From positions 2,604,001 through 2,668,000 of the forward strand of contig NZ_JABXWB010000001.1 in NCBI RefSeq assembly GCF_013375555.1: a stretch of 64,000 bases of DNA. The letters run 5' to 3'. Position numbers and translations under genes: made by a program. Under the pieces are notes generated by a model. The model saw only the letters and a program-made list of their open reading frames with translations, ran no database searches and was not told the DNA's origin. Origin of the DNA: Sphingobium sp. EM0848. GTDB lineage: Bacteria; Pseudomonadota; Alphaproteobacteria; Sphingomonadales; Sphingomonadaceae. Below are positions 8,521 to 17,047 of the stretch, in pieces. Within the stretch, counting starts at the first letter, position 1. Each line of letters begins with the position of its first letter.

Positions 8521-9402
8521 TCAGCCGGTGAGGCTGACATCCATCCGAAACGCCCGTTCCTCGCCCGGCGCGAGCCGCAATATGCCCTGCTTCGCCCAGA
8601 CATCGCCTTCAAAACCAACGGGATCGGCCATCCCCGCCCAAGGCTCGACGCAGAGATACTGCCCCCCCGGCTTCTGCCACAGTCCCAGCCATGGCGTATC
8701 GGGAAAGTCGATCTGAAGCCCCCTCTGCCCCGGCACGCCCCAGAACAGGCTGCGGCTCTCCAGTTGGTCCCAGATCAGCGCGTCGCCCTCGAACATCTTA
8801 TGGGTCGGCGCCAGCACCGCGCCCTCTACCGGCGAAGCCACGCTCTCCAAAGCGATCAAGCCCGGCTCATCGCCCACTTTGCGGATCAACGCGGGCTCGG
8901 CCTTCTCGAACACCACCCGATGCTCCTCAACCGCACCGCCATAGGGCAGAGGCCAGGCAAAGGCCGGGTGATAGCCGAAGGAAAAGGGCATGTCGGTTTC
9001 GCCGGGATTGGAGACGGTCGCCGTCATCCGCAACGTCCGCCCTTCCACCGCAAAGCGCATGTCGAGCCGGAAATCGAAGGGATAGACCGCCCGCGTTTCC
9101 ACATCCGCCTCCAGCCGGAAGGTGACGGCATCGCCGCTCCTCTCCGCCACGGAAAAGTCCCTTCGCCGCGCAAAGCCATGCTGCGGCATCGGATAATCCT
9201 GCCCCTGGTAGCGATAGACATCCCCCCGCGACCGCCCGACATAGGGAAAGAGCAACGGCGCATGGCCCGTCCACCAGCGCGGATCGGCATCGGTCATCAA
9301 CTCGCGCCCCTCCGCATCCTTGAGCGACCAGAGTTCCGCGCCAAAAGGATGGATATGGGCACTCAGGCCATCCGAAGCGATGCTGATGAAATCGTCCGCC
9401 AT
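8521..9402 (-). CDS. Aldose 1-epimerase family protein
   Basis: 293 residues from MADDFISI; a longer open frame upstream has no support because it lies in the 5' region shared with the divergent gene. Galactose-mutarotase-like beta-sandwich, expected to interconvert anomers of a hexose or hexose-6-phosphate in the cytoplasm. Visible hallmarks are FGAELWSLKD near the N-terminus, the HGFARRRDF segment (His probably catalytic), FGYHPAFAWPLP with a second His, and the late CVEPWAG with the conserved Glu. It resembles the LacX-like or YeaD-like branch; the sugar cannot be told from the sequence. It stands alone between prfC and a divergent small exported protein. Confidence 0.82.
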   Translation of the reverse strand: MADDFISIASDGLSAHIHPFGAELWSLKDAEGRELMTDADPRWWTGHAPLLFPYVGRSRGDVYRYQGQDYPMPQHGFARRRDFSVAERSGDAVTFRLEADVETRAVYPFDFRLDMRFAVEGRTLRMTATVSNPGETDMPFSFGYHPAFAWPLPYGGAVEEHRVVFEKAEPALIRKVGDEPGLIALESVASPVEGAVLAPTHKMFEGDALIWDQLESRSLFWGVPGQRGLQIDFPDTPWLGLWQKPGGQYLCVEPWAGMADPVGFEGDVWAKQGILRLAPGEERAFRMDVSLTG

Positions 9403-9495
9403 GTGCTGAAATCTCCTTCCCTGCCGGCATAGCGGCGAAGCAGGCCGGGAACCACGCCCTATCTCAAGCGGTTGCAGAAGCAGGGAGAAAAACGG

Positions 9496-10023
9496 ATGAA
9501 ATGGATCGGGATCGTTGCGCTGCTGCTCTTGCCGACCGCCGCCATCGCGCAGGAGCAGGAGAAAAAGGACGACGCGCTCAAAAAGGCCGGCGACATCGCC
9601 ACCCAACCGGCGCGGGACGTGGGTCTCGACAAGGACAGGATTCCCGCCATTCTGCAGGATGCGGTGGAGGAACCCTATCAGCGCCCGCCATCGCACAGTT
9701 GCAAGGCGTTGAAGACGTCGCTCGATGAACTGGACGCCGTCCTGGGACCGGACTTCACCATCGGCCAGAAGGCCAATGAGAACCGCACCGGCAAGATCGC
9801 GGAAGCCGTCGGCAAGACGATCGTCAATTCGATCATCCCCTTTCGCGGGCTGGTGCGCGAGATCAGCGGGGCGGCCCCCGCCGAGCGTCGCCTTCAGGCC
9901 GCCGTCACCGCCGGCATCGCCCGCCGCGGTTATCTGCGCGGGCTGGCCGACGCCAGGGGCTGCAAGATCATGAGTCCACCCCCGACTCCGCAGGAAAAGG
10001 ACGAGGACGCCGCCAGAAAATAG
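9496..10023 (+). CDS. Hypothetical exported protein
   Basis: 175 residues from the ATG at 9496, preceded by AGGGAGAA at a good ribosome-binding distance; an earlier in-frame start would add eight residues and weaken the signal peptide. Residues 1-18 form a clean signal peptide (KWIG, hydrophobic core LLLLPTAAIA, cut after AQ-type site), followed by a charged Gln/Glu/Lys stretch. The mature part is alpha-helical in character, with an Asn-rich segment (QKANENRTGK), a hydrophobic helix SIIPFRGLVREI and a CxM-type ending; single Cys residues in SCKALK and RGCKIM could form a disulphide. I recognise no domain. Probably periplasmic. Followed by palindromic repeats. Confidence 0.7.
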   Translation: MKWIGIVALLLLPTAAIAQEQEKKDDALKKAGDIATQPARDVGLDKDRIPAILQDAVEEPYQRPPSHSCKALKTSLDELDAVLGPDFTIGQKANENRTGKIAEAVGKTIVNSIIPFRGLVREISGAAPAERRLQAAVTAGIARRGYLRGLADARGCKIMSPPPTPQEKDEDAARK

Positions 10024-10041
10024 GCGGCGTCACCAGCCTTT

Positions 10042-10081
10042 AGAGCGTGCTGCGTTAAATCGGACGCAGGAAGCACGCTCT
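10042..10081. repeat. Palindromic repeat between hypothetical gene and pheT
   Basis: Perfect 10-bp arms AGAGCGTGCT (10042-10051) and AGCACGCTCT (10072-10081) with a second inner GCGT/ACGC pair. It forms the left half of a compound repeat that continues to 10145 and may also terminate the converging transcripts. Confidence 0.65.
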
Positions 10082-10107
10082 AAGTTTTTATTGTCGCATC
10101 GTTGAAA

Positions 10108-10145
10108 GCGGAAAACCGGTTCCCACTTTTCCGCACGATGCTCTA
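10108..10145. repeat. Alphaproteobacterial-type GCGGAAAA dyad repeat ending in the pheT stop codon
   Basis: Inverted repeat GCGGAAAA (10108-10115) and TTTTCCGC (10127-10134) around an ACCGGTT core, then ACGATGCTCTA. Read on the minus strand the element begins TAGAGCATCGTGCGGAAAAG, and its first three bases are the TAG stop of pheT. Repeats of this kind are familiar to me from alphaproteobacterial intergenic regions; I have not searched for copies. Confidence 0.6.
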
Positions 10146-12572
10146 GGCCCTGAGCGTGCCGCCCAGCTTCCCGGCGGCCTTGACCACCGCCGCGCTGATC
10201 GCGTCCAGCTCCTCCTGGGAGAAGCTCTTTTCGCCCGGTTGCAGGGTGATTTCGATGGCCAGGCTCTTCTTGCCATCCTCCACGCCCGGCCCGACGAAGA
10301 CGTCGAACAGCCGCGCATCGACAATGACCTTCTTGTCCGCACCCTTGACCGCGCGGACCAGCGCATCGGCCTCGACCGCTTCGTCGATGACGAAGGCGAA
10401 GTCGCGCTTCACCGCCTGAAGCGCGGGCGGCGCATAGGGCGCGCGCATGAAGCCGCTCTTGCGCTTGGCCGGGATCGCGTCGAGGAAAATCTCGCCCGCG
10501 ACCACCGTGCCGGTCAGTCCGAACTGCTTGGCGAGCGACGGATGCAACACGCCGAACTCGGCCAGCACGACCTTCGGCCCCAGCCGCAACGTGCCCGACT
10601 GGCCCGGATGATAGGCGCCCGAAGCGTCGCCAAAGCTCTGCAAATTCGCCGCCGGCGCACCGGCCGCGGCCAACAGCGCGATCACTTCGCCCTTGGCATC
10701 GAAGGCGGAGAAGGCCTGCGCCTTGCCCGTCTGCCAGCCACGCGCAACCTTCTCGCCCGCCAGCACGAAACCGACCGTCGCTCGTTCCCAACTCCCATCA
10801 TTCTGGCCCGCGAAATAGCGCCGCCCCAGCTCGAACAACCGCACGCAAGCCGCGCCGCGATCCATGTTCCGCCGCGTGGCCGAGAGCAGGCCGGGCAGCA
10901 GCGAAGGCCGCATGACCTTCAAATCTTCGGAAATCGGATTGGCCAGCGTCCAGTCGCCGCCACCGACGGAGGCCGCTTCCTTCTCCGAAATGAAGGACCA
11001 GTTGATCGCTTCGGCAAGACCACGCGCCGCCGCCGTGCGGCGTACCCGCCGCTCGATCAGTTGCTCCGCGGTCGCGGTCGGCTTGGCGACGCCCGGCATG
11101 CGCGGCAGCGGCGTGGACGGCACCTGATCCAGCCCGACGATGCGCACCACTTCCTCGACAATGTCGGGCCAGCCATCGACGTCACGCCGCCAGCTCGGCA
11201 CGGTTACGGTCCAGTTGGCCGGGGTCGTGACCGGCACGCCATCCTGATATTCAAAGGTCGAGTCATGGCCCTGAACCCCGAAGCCAAGGCTTTCCAGGAT
11301 GCGCTTCTGCTCACCCTCGGGCACGTCAACCCCCGCCAGCGCCAGACATTGCGACGGCTCATAGGTCACGATCTTGTTCGCCACCGGCGGGCTGCCCGCC
11401 CGCGTCGCCTCGCTCGCCGTGCCGCCGCACAATTCCGTCACCAGATAGGTCGCGATCGACAGGCCGTCATCGAGGAACGCCGGGTCCACCCCACGCTCGA
11501 ACCGCCCGCGCGCGTCGCTGGTCAGCGCCAGCTTCTGCCCCGTCACTGCGATCCGCTCCGGCGTGAAATAGGCGCATTCGATCAGCACATCGGTCGTGCC
11601 GTCCTGCGCGCCCGAATGCTCGCCGCCCATGATGCCGCCAATGTCGTGCACCGCCTCATCGTCCGCGATGACCGTCATCGTCTCATCGACGGTATAGGTC
11701 TTGCCGTTGAGCGCCAGCACCTCTTCGCCGGGGCGCCCCTTGCGCGCCACCAGTCCGCCCTTCAGCGTTGCCATGTCATAGACATGCAGCGGCCGCCCAA
11801 GGTCGATCATGATATAGTTGGTGATGTCGACCAGCGTGCTGATCGGCTTCTGCCCGATGGCCTTCAGCCGCTTCGCCATCCACTCCGGCGACGCGCCGTT
11901 CTTCACGCCCTTCACGGCGCGCGCGAAGAAAGCGGGACAGCCATCGGCGTCCTCGACCCGCACATCCGGCCCCGGCCCGACGCCCTCGACGGTCGGCACG
12001 ACGATGGCGTTCAGCGTGCCGAGGCCCGCCGCCGCCAGATCGCGCGCAATGCCGCGCACGCCCATGCAGTCCTGCCGGTTCGGCGTGATCGACACATCGA
12101 TCACCGGATCGTCCAGCCCGGCCCATTGCGCATAGACCTGACCGACCGGCGCATCCGGGTTCAACTCGATGATCCCGTCATGATCCTCGCCCAGTTCCAG
12201 TTCGCGGAACGAGCACATCATGCCGTTGGATTCGACCCCGCGAATGGCGGTCTTCTTCAGCACCATGCCGTTGACCGGCACCACCGCGCCTTCGGTCCCG
12301 AACACGCCGACCAGACCGGCCCGCGCATTGGGCGCGCCGCAGACGACCTGCAAGGCGCCATCGCCCGCATCCACGGTCAGCACCTGCAACTTGTCCGCCT
12401 GCGGATGGGGCTCCGCAGTCAGCACGCGGGCGATGCGGAAGGGGGCCAGCTTCTCCGCCGGATTCTCCACCCCCTCGACCTCAAGCCCGATGTTCGTCAG
12501 GCCCTTCAGGATCGTCGGCAGGTCGGCATCGGTGTTGAGATGCGTCTTGAGCCAGCTCAGCGTGAACTTCAT
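10143..12572 (-). CDS. pheT: Phenylalanyl-tRNA synthetase beta subunit
   Basis: 809 residues from MKFTLSWL; the start overlaps the pheS stop (ATGA). Partner of PheS in the heterotetramer that charges tRNA-Phe. Domains in order: N-terminal B1, EMAP/tRNA-binding OB fold (about 40-150, with the [11 protein letters not shown] segment), B3/B4 editing domain (about 210-370), B5 domains (about 400-480), the catalytic-like B6/B7 core and the C-terminal FDX-ACB anticodon-binding domain (about 715-809, with [11 protein letters not shown]). Length is normal. Its TAG stop is supplied by a dispersed repeat element (10108-10145). Confidence 0.96.
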   Translation of the reverse strand: MKFTLSWLKTHLNTDADLPTILKGLTNIGLEVEGVENPAEKLAPFRIARVLTAEPHPQADKLQVLTVDAGDGALQVVCGAPNARAGLVGVFGTEGAVVPVNGMVLKKTAIRGVESNGMMCSFRELELGEDHDGIIELNPDAPVGQVYAQWAGLDDPVIDVSITPNRQDCMGVRGIARDLAAAGLGTLNAIVVPTVEGVGPGPDVRVEDADGCPAFFARAVKGVKNGASPEWMAKRLKAIGQKPISTLVDITNYIMIDLGRPLHVYDMATLKGGLVARKGRPGEEVLALNGKTYTVDETMTVIADDEAVHDIGGIMGGEHSGAQDGTTDVLIECAYFTPERIAVTGQKLALTSDARGRFERGVDPAFLDDGLSIATYLVTELCGGTASEATRAGSPPVANKIVTYEPSQCLALAGVDVPEGEQKRILESLGFGVQGHDSTFEYQDGVPVTTPANWTVTVPSWRRDVDGWPDIVEEVVRIVGLDQVPSTPLPRMPGVAKPTATAEQLIERRVRRTAAARGLAEAINWSFISEKEAASVGGGDWTLANPISEDLKVMRPSLLPGLLSATRRNMDRGAACVRLFELGRRYFAGQNDGSWERATVGFVLAGEKVARGWQTGKAQAFSAFDAKGEVIALLAAAGAPAANLQSFGDASGAYHPGQSGTLRLGPKVVLAEFGVLHPSLAKQFGLTGTVVAGEIFLDAIPAKRKSGFMRAPYAPPALQAVKRDFAFVIDEAVEADALVRAVKGADKKVIVDARLFDVFVGPGVEDGKKSLAIEITLQPGEKSFSQEELDAISAAVVKAAGKLGGTLRA

Positions 12573-13672
12573 GCGCCCACTCCTCCGCTGAGCGTGGGAA
12601 CATCCAGCGCCGAGAAGCCATAATGTTTCAGCCAGCGCAGATCGCCGTCGAAGAAAGCGCGCAAGTCGTTCATCCCATATTTCAGCATCGCCAGCCGGTC
12701 GACGCCGGTGCCGAAGGCAAAGCCCTGCCATTCATCCGGGTCCAGCCCGCACGCCTCGATCACGCGGCGGTTGACCATGCCGCTGCCCAGCACTTCCAGC
12801 CAGCCGCCGCCCGGCGCATCGCCGTCGCCGCCGATCACCCGCTGGCCGTTGGTGAGGGTGTAACCGACGTCTACCTCGACCGAAGGCTCGGTGAAGGGGA
12901 AATAGCTCGGCCGCAGCCGCAGCACGATGTCGTCCCGCTCGAAAAAGGCCTTGAGGAAGGTTTCCAGCGTCCATTTGAGGTGGCCAAGGGTGATGCCCTT
13001 GTCGATCACCAGTCCCTCGATCTGATGGAACATCGGCGTGTGCGTCGCGTCGCTGTCCGAGCGATAGACCCGGCCCGGCGCAATGATGCGGATCGGCGGC
13101 TCCTCGTTCATCATCGTGCGGATCTGCACCGGCGAGGTGTGGGTGCGCAGCAGCATCTTTTTCCCGTCCCCATTCTCATCGGAGCCGTCGGGGAAATAGA
13201 AGGTGTCATGCATCGCCCGCGCCGGATGCGTCTCCGGGATGTTGAGCGCGGTGAAATTATGCCAGTCGTCCTCGACCTCCGGCCCCGTAGCGACGGAGAA
13301 ACCGAGGTCCGCGAAAATCTCGGCCAGCTCGTCCATCACCTGACTGACGGGATGGACCGACCCCTGCGCGCCCAGTTCGGCGGGCAAGGTCATGTCGATC
13401 TTCTCGGCCGCGAGCTTGGCATCGAGCGCAGCCTGCTCCAGCGCCGCCTTCTTCTCGGCCAGCGCGGCGGTCGCGCTCTCACGCAAATCCTGGATCGGCG
13501 GGCCTTTCTCCAGCCGCTCCTCCGGGCTCATGGGTCCTAGGGTCTTGAGCAGCCCCGTCACCACCCCATTCTTGCCCATGGCACTCACACGAAGGGTTTC
13601 CAGCGCCTCCAGCGTGTCGGCGGCGGCGATGTCGGCGATCAGGCCGGCTTTCAGATTGGCAATCTCACTCAT
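12569..13672 (-). CDS. pheS: Phenylalanyl-tRNA synthetase alpha subunit
   Basis: 367 residues from MSEIANLK; the longer reading start has no advantage because it runs into a repeat upstream. Catalytic subunit of PheRS. An N-terminal coiled-coil (about 1-85) that contacts tRNA is followed by the class II core: HPVSQVMDE opening, motif 2 region with [11 protein letters not shown] and GRVYRSD, phenylalanine pocket segments [10 protein letters not shown], and motif 3 [14 protein letters not shown] near residue 340. pheT follows with a four-base overlap. Upstream, instead of rplT as in many bacteria, lies a GIY-YIG gene within an inverted-repeat unit, 23 bases away. Confidence 0.96.
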   Translation of the reverse strand: MSEIANLKAGLIADIAAADTLEALETLRVSAMGKNGVVTGLLKTLGPMSPEERLEKGPPIQDLRESATAALAEKKAALEQAALDAKLAAEKIDMTLPAELGAQGSVHPVSQVMDELAEIFADLGFSVATGPEVEDDWHNFTALNIPETHPARAMHDTFYFPDGSDENGDGKKMLLRTHTSPVQIRTMMNEEPPIRIIAPGRVYRSDSDATHTPMFHQIEGLVIDKGITLGHLKWTLETFLKAFFERDDIVLRLRPSYFPFTEPSVEVDVGYTLTNGQRVIGGDGDAPGGGWLEVLGSGMVNRRVIEACGLDPDEWQGFAFGTGVDRLAMLKYGMNDLRAFFDGDLRWLKHYGFSALDVPTLSGGVGA

Positions 13673-13691
13673 CTTAAAGTCGTTCCACTTT

Positions 13692-13724
13692 CCCGTCATT
13701 CCCGCGAAAGCGGGAACCCATCTC
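13692..13724. repeat. Left terminal palindrome of the GIY-YIG unit
   Basis: CCCGTCATTCCCGCG followed by AAA and GCGGGAACCCATCTC. The core CCCGC/GCGGG forms a hairpin, and the same flanking words recur in inverted order at 14067-14120. It contains the stop codon and last residues of the GIY-YIG protein. Confidence 0.75.
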
Positions 13725-14055
13725 CTGCCCTCTCGCGGCTTAGCGCAGGGAGGGGTTCAAAGCCGAAAGCCAGAGCCAGATCATCCCATTCGGGATTTTC
13801 AGCCTCGATCAGCTCGATCTTCCACTGCCTGTTCCATTTCTTGATCCGCTTTTCCCGCACTATCGCGCTATCCATCGCGTCATGCGTTTCGAACCAGACA
13901 AGGCGCTTGACGCCGTAGTCGCTGGTGAAGCCATCGATCAAGCCGTTTCGATGTTCGTATAGCCGCTTTACGAGGTCGGAAGTGACGCCTGTGTAAAGCG
14001 TTCCGTTCTTCCGGCTCGCCAATATGTAGACGGTGGAGTTGATCTCGCGCTTCAT
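13696..14055 (-). CDS. GIY-YIG nuclease superfamily protein (UPF0213/YhbQ-like)
   Basis: 119 residues. A GIY-YIG fold fills residues 7-90: [20 protein letters not shown] carries the paired tyrosines of the motif, KRLYEHRNG supplies the conserved Arg/His-containing helix, and [18 protein letters not shown] the basic helix with the metal-binding Glu. The last ten residues (GDGFPLSRE and the stop) are encoded by the left palindrome of the flanking inverted repeat, so the reading frame has grown into the repeat. Stand-alone GIY-YIG proteins are small, poorly characterised nucleases. Its placement between inverted repeats, next to pheS, suggests selfish spread rather than a housekeeping task. Confidence 0.85.
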   Translation of the reverse strand: MKREINSTVYILASRKNGTLYTGVTSDLVKRLYEHRNGLIDGFTSDYGVKRLVWFETHDAMDSAIVREKRIKKWNRQWKIELIEAENPEWDDLALAFGFEPLPALSRERAGDGFPLSRE

Positions 14056-14066
14056 CGCACCCTCAA

Positions 14067-14120
14067 GAGATGGGTTCCCGCGTTGGCTTTCGCCGCCCTT
14101 CGGGTCGCGGGAATGACGGG
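14067..14120. repeat. Right terminal palindrome of the GIY-YIG unit
   Basis: GAGATGGGTTCCCGCG (14067-14082) and CGCGGGAATGACGGG (14106-14120) are the inverted counterparts of the left copy. They enclose a longer spacer (GTTGGCTTTCGCC plus GCCCTTCGGGT) where the left copy has only AAA. Confidence 0.75.
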
Positions 14121-14133
14121 TTGGGAGGGTTTT

Positions 14134-14754
14134 CTACGCCCGCGCGCCCAGCAGCGCTCCGCCAAAAGTGATGAACATCAGCCCCGTGCCCCGATTGAAC
14201 AGCCGCTGCCGGTTGGCGGGCGCCAGCCAGCGGGCGAGCTTCACCCCGCCCAGCGCATAGACGCACTGCCAGCCGAACTCGATGGCGACGAAGCTGACCA
14301 CCAATATCGCCAACTGCACCGCAAAGGGCCGGTCCGTATCGATGAACTGCGGAAACAGCGCGGCGGCAAAGATGATGAGCTTGGGATTGCTGAGGCCGGT
14401 CAGCAGCCCGGTGCCATAAAGCGCCCGCAGCGACCGCGCCCGTGTCGCGCCGACTTCTCTCGCGTCCCCCACCGGCGCACGCCACGCCTTGATCCCCAGC
14501 CAGAGCAGATAGGCGACCCCCGCATAGCGCAGAATATCGAACAGGCGCGGCGAAGCCTTCAGCAACGCCCCCAATCCCAGCGCCGAAGCGATCAGGCACA
14601 GCAGGATCGCGCTCATCAATCCCGCCATGGTGGCGATGGCCCGTCGCGGCCCATGGTGAATGCTCTGCGTCATCACATGCAGCATGTTCGGTCCCGGCGT
14701 GGCCGAGATCAGGAAAACCGCCGTGACGTACAACCACCAGATATGAAGCGACAT
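14134..14754 (-). CDS. LysE/RhtB family amino acid exporter
   Basis: 206 residues from MSLHIWWLY. Six hydrophobic segments in the LysE pattern, with the family signature ISATPGPNMLHVM (about 16-28) after the first span and the GLSNPKLIIF segment between spans 3 and 4. Such proteins export amino acids or homoserine lactone derivatives through the inner membrane. The substrate is unknown; the neighbouring synthetase genes do not help. An upstream in-frame ATG would add 16 non-hydrophobic residues and overlaps the rplT terminator hairpin, so the shorter start is preferred. The gene sits between the ribosomal protein operon and the GIY-YIG unit. Confidence 0.85.
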   Translation of the reverse strand: MSLHIWWLYVTAVFLISATPGPNMLHVMTQSIHHGPRRAIATMAGLMSAILLCLIASALGLGALLKASPRLFDILRYAGVAYLLWLGIKAWRAPVGDAREVGATRARSLRALYGTGLLTGLSNPKLIIFAAALFPQFIDTDRPFAVQLAILVVSFVAIEFGWQCVYALGGVKLARWLAPANRQRLFNRGTGLMFITFGGALLGARA

Positions 14755-14783
14755 GGGGAAATCTCCCAGAGGCTCAGAAACGA

Positions 14784-14821
14784 GAAAGGGCGCCGAAGGC
14801 ATCTGCCCCGGCGCCCCTTTC
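14784..14821 (-). terminator. Rho-independent terminator of rpmI-rplT
   Basis: On the minus strand, stem GGGGCGCCG ... CGGCGCCC with a loop GGGCAGATGCCTT, followed by TTTCTCGTTTCTG. Located 26 bases beyond the rplT stop, in the right orientation. Confidence 0.65.
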
Positions 14822-14846
14822 AGACGATCTTGCGACCGATCTTGGC

Positions 14847-15209
14847 TCAGGCCGCGGGCAGCGCAGCCTTCGCCTGGGCGATGATGGCGCTAAACGCCTC
14901 GCCTTCGTGCATCGCAATGTCGGCCAGAACCTTGCGGTCCAGCTCCACGCCGGCCAGCTTCAGGCCGTGCATGAACTGCGAATAGGTCAGGCCTTCGGCG
15001 CGGACGCCAGCGTTGATGCGCTGGATCCACAGGCCACGGAAGGTCCGCTTCTTGACCTTGCGGTCGCGATAAGCGTACTGGCCGGCCTTTTCGACAGCCT
15101 GACGGGCGATGCGGATCGTATTCTTGCGACGGCCATAATAGCCCTTCGCCTGATCCAGAATCCTCTTATGCTTCGCCTTGGTGGTCGTACCACGTTTTAC
15201 GCGTGCCAT
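14847..15209 (-). CDS. rplT: 50S ribosomal protein L20
   Basis: 120 residues, normal length. Starts [16 protein letters not shown], the typical basic N-terminal extension of L20, followed by KGYYGRRKN and [12 protein letters not shown], all landmark L20 segments. L20 is an early assembly protein of the large subunit binding 23S rRNA. Cotranscribed with rpmI, 13 bases upstream; infC is not in this window. A strong hairpin follows. No upstream L20 autoregulatory RNA is recognisable by eye. Confidence 0.98.
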   Translation of the reverse strand: MARVKRGTTTKAKHKRILDQAKGYYGRRKNTIRIARQAVEKAGQYAYRDRKVKKRTFRGLWIQRINAGVRAEGLTYSQFMHGLKLAGVELDRKVLADIAMHEGEAFSAIIAQAKAALPAA

Positions 15210-15222
15210 GTGCCTCTACTCC

Positions 15223-15426
15223 TTACTTCAGGCCGTAGGGCGCCCAGAGGCGCACGTGAGCCACGTCGGCGTCGGACATGACCGACGTGCCGCGGTTCTG
15301 GCGGATATATTTGGCGTTGTGGCTGATCAGGCGGTGACGCTTGCCAGCGACGCCGTGCTTGACCTTGCCGGAAGCGGTGAACTTGAAGCGCTTCTTCACA
15401 CCGCTCTTGGTCTTGAGCTTGGGCAT
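15223..15426 (-). CDS. rpmI: 50S ribosomal protein L35
   Basis: 67 residues. [21 protein letters not shown] is the canonical L35 opening, followed by the basic [19 protein letters not shown] stretch. First gene of the rpmI-rplT operon, with AAAGGAGA just before the ATG as ribosome-binding site. Its 5' leader is about 85-90 bases if the promoter at 15515-15543 is used. Confidence 0.98.
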   Translation of the reverse strand: MPKLKTKSGVKKRFKFTASGKVKHGVAGKRHRLISHNAKYIRQNRGTSVMSDADVAHVRLWAPYGLK

Positions 15427-15514
15427 TTTCGTCTCCTTTTTCAGCGCGACGATTACGGACAGCCACGGCAGCCCTAGTTAGCCGGGCGGTCCTTCCGAAT
15501 ATCGCGAAGGGCGG

Positions 15515-15543
15515 CCCATAGTCGGACGCGCACCGAAAGGCAA
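15515..15543 (-). promoter_or_regulatory. Promoter of rpmI-rplT
   Basis: On the minus strand TTGCCT, 17 bases, TATGGG, about 90 bases upstream of rpmI. The rest of the 334-base gap (15427-15760) between rpmI and the VOC gene holds no gene I can support; the plus-strand end carries AGGGAGAGGG as ribosome-binding site of the VOC gene. Confidence 0.5.
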
Positions 15544-15760
15544 GCGATTCGGACCCAAAATCCGCTCCCGGCGTTGAAGCGCCATGGCCGATGCCGATCC
15601 CCTCCGGCCGAACCGCCCAGCAAGAGCACCCCGGCGGACCAAGAGCGGGCATGGGCAGTCAAAAGGAGAAAAAGAGCCAGGAGAAGAAATTTCCGGGCAT
15701 CTTCTGATCCGCCTGCAAAGCGTCTATCCTCCCTTTCGTCTTCAGGGAGAGGGTTGACAC

Positions 15761-16174
15761 ATGGACGAAGCGCAAAGCCCCAAGGGAGGGGTCGTTCCCC
15801 ATCTTACCATCGCCAATGACAAGGCGGCCGAAGCCATCGCCTTCTATTCCCGCGCTTTCGGCGCCACCGAATTGATGCGGCATGTCGCGGAGGGGCGTCA
15901 GCGCATCATGCACGCTCATCTGCGCATCAACGGCGGATCACTGATGCTGAACGATCATTTCCCCGAAATGAGCGGCGGCGCCCCGGCGCAAGCGCCCCAG
16001 GGCGTGACGCTGCATCTGTCAGTCGACGATGCCGACGTCTGGTGGAAACGCGCGATCGACGCGGGCGCGAAGGAGCGCTTCCCCATCGAAAACCAGTTCT
16101 GGGGCGAACGCTACGGCCAGTTGACCGATCCTTACGGTCATGTCTGGTCGATCAGCGGCCCGATCAAGGAATAG
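15761..16174 (+). CDS. VOC family protein (PhnB/glyoxalase-like)
   Basis: 137 residues. Vicinal-oxygen-chelate fold of the PhnB-like branch: VVPHLTIANDKAAEAIAFYSRAFGA opens the first beta-alpha-beta unit, GGSLMLNDHFPE the second strand, and GVTLHLSVDDADVWWKRAIDAGA plus ERYGQLTDPYGHVWSIS the second unit. Such proteins are often small enzymes or resistance factors; this branch commonly lacks a full metal site and its function is unknown. Preceded by AGGGAGAGGG at a correct distance. It converges on the TPR gene, with 3 bases between the stops. No other neighbour suggests a pathway. Confidence 0.85.
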   Translation: MDEAQSPKGGVVPHLTIANDKAAEAIAFYSRAFGATELMRHVAEGRQRIMHAHLRINGGSLMLNDHFPEMSGGAPAQAPQGVTLHLSVDDADVWWKRAIDAGAKERFPIENQFWGERYGQLTDPYGHVWSISGPIKE

Positions 16175-16177
16175 CGA

Positions 16178-17047
16178 TCAGAGCGCGGGCTTGGCCGCCG
16201 GCAGACGCGACAGATTGTCGGCGGCGGCTTTGCCTGCGGGCGAATCCGCCGCCAGCTTGACCGCGCGCTGCCAGGCGGAACGGGCGACATCCTCCTGACC
16301 GGTCAGGACGGCGATATTCCCCTCCTCCAGCGCGACGGAGGCGTCATCGGGCGACAGTTGCACGGCGCGCGCGATATGCACCTGCGCCAGCTTCAATTCC
16401 CCCCCGCGACGGGCCAGCGTCGCTGACAGCAGCCAGGCCAGCGGGTCCTGCGGCACCTGCTCCAATGCGGTGTCCAGCGATTCACGCGCACCCTTGATAT
16501 CGTTCAGCGCCACCAGCGCGCGGGCGCGGTCGAGATGGACCTCCCCCTTTTCCACGCCGTCGGGCAGGCCCCGCGCCAGCGCCGCGTCGAAATCGTCGCG
16601 CGCCTTGGTCGCATCGCCGCTGGCCAGCGCGGCATTGCCCGCCTGCGCCCACAGCCGGCCGCTCTGTACCATTTCGCCGCCACGCTCGGCTTCATCGGCA
16701 CCCTGTTCGAAGGAGACGATGGCTGGCGCCCAACGTTCGGCCCGGGCATAGGCAAAGCCCATGCAGTTGCGCGCGTAAAAGCTGCCGCCATCGATCCGCC
16801 ATTGCTGGGCGAAGGCGACGCCCTTTTCCGTCGATTCGATCGCCAGATCGAGACAGGCCTGGAATTTCTCCGCATATTTGGCTGGCACCGGGATTCGACC
16901 ATCGCTCGTCTGCGCCGGGGCAGCGGGTGCGGCGGCAACGGAGGCGGCGGCCTCCGCCTTTTCCTTGCGCTTGCGGTTCATCACCGCCTCGATCTCCGGA
17001 TCATAGGCCTGCGGAGCAAGCAGCAGCAGCGGGAGCAGAAAGGGCAT
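16178..17047 (-). CDS. Tetratricopeptide repeat protein, probably exported
   Basis: 289 residues. A short hydrophobic N-terminus (PFLLPLLLLAPQA) acts as signal peptide or anchor, followed by a Lys/Glu/Ala-rich linker (about 23-48). From about residue 55 there are several TPR-like helix pairs: the segments around CMGFAYARAERWAPAIVSFEQGA, AGNAALASGDATKARDDFDAAL, ARALVALNDIKGARESLDTAL, and EGNIAVLTGQEDVARSAWQRAV show the small-residue spacing of TPRs. TPRs scaffold protein complexes; the partner is unknown. Its start overlaps the upstream hydrolase stop by one base (TGATG), so they form an operon. Confidence 0.8.
   Translation of the reverse strand: MPFLLPLLLLAPQAYDPEIEAVMNRKRKEKAEAAASVAAAPAAPAQTSDGRIPVPAKYAEKFQACLDLAIESTEKGVAFAQQWRIDGGSFYARNCMGFAYARAERWAPAIVSFEQGADEAERGGEMVQSGRLWAQAGNAALASGDATKARDDFDAALARGLPDGVEKGEVHLDRARALVALNDIKGARESLDTALEQVPQDPLAWLLSATLARRGGELKLAQVHIARAVQLSPDDASVALEEGNIAVLTGQEDVARSAWQRAVKLAADSPAGKAAADNLSRLPAAKPAL

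Larger units (their letters stand above)
13692..14120 (-). mobile_element. Putative GIY-YIG nuclease/palindrome unit (429 bp)
   Basis: A single small gene for a GIY-YIG nuclease-like protein sits exactly between two inverted copies of a repeat whose ends read CCCGTCATTCCCGCG and GAGATGGGTTCCCGCG. The unit lies between pheS and the lysE-like gene, in an interval that in many bacteria is the direct rplT-pheS junction. The layout resembles REP/RAYT systems, with a GIY-YIG nuclease in place of the Y1 transposase. Mobility is inference. Confidence 0.45.

Noticed and set aside
9403..9696. N-terminal extension of the aldose epimerase-like gene to 9696
   Set aside because: It would run through the promoter and the signal peptide region of the divergent exported protein and shows no homology.
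10239..12623. Open frame of 794 codons opposite pheT
   Set aside because: His/Arg/Gln-rich composition typical of antisense frames in GC-rich genes; pheT on the other strand is certain. The same applies to long frames opposite maeB (53108-55339), mutS (55207-57678), glnD (57949-60285) and the hybrid kinase (37534-39621).
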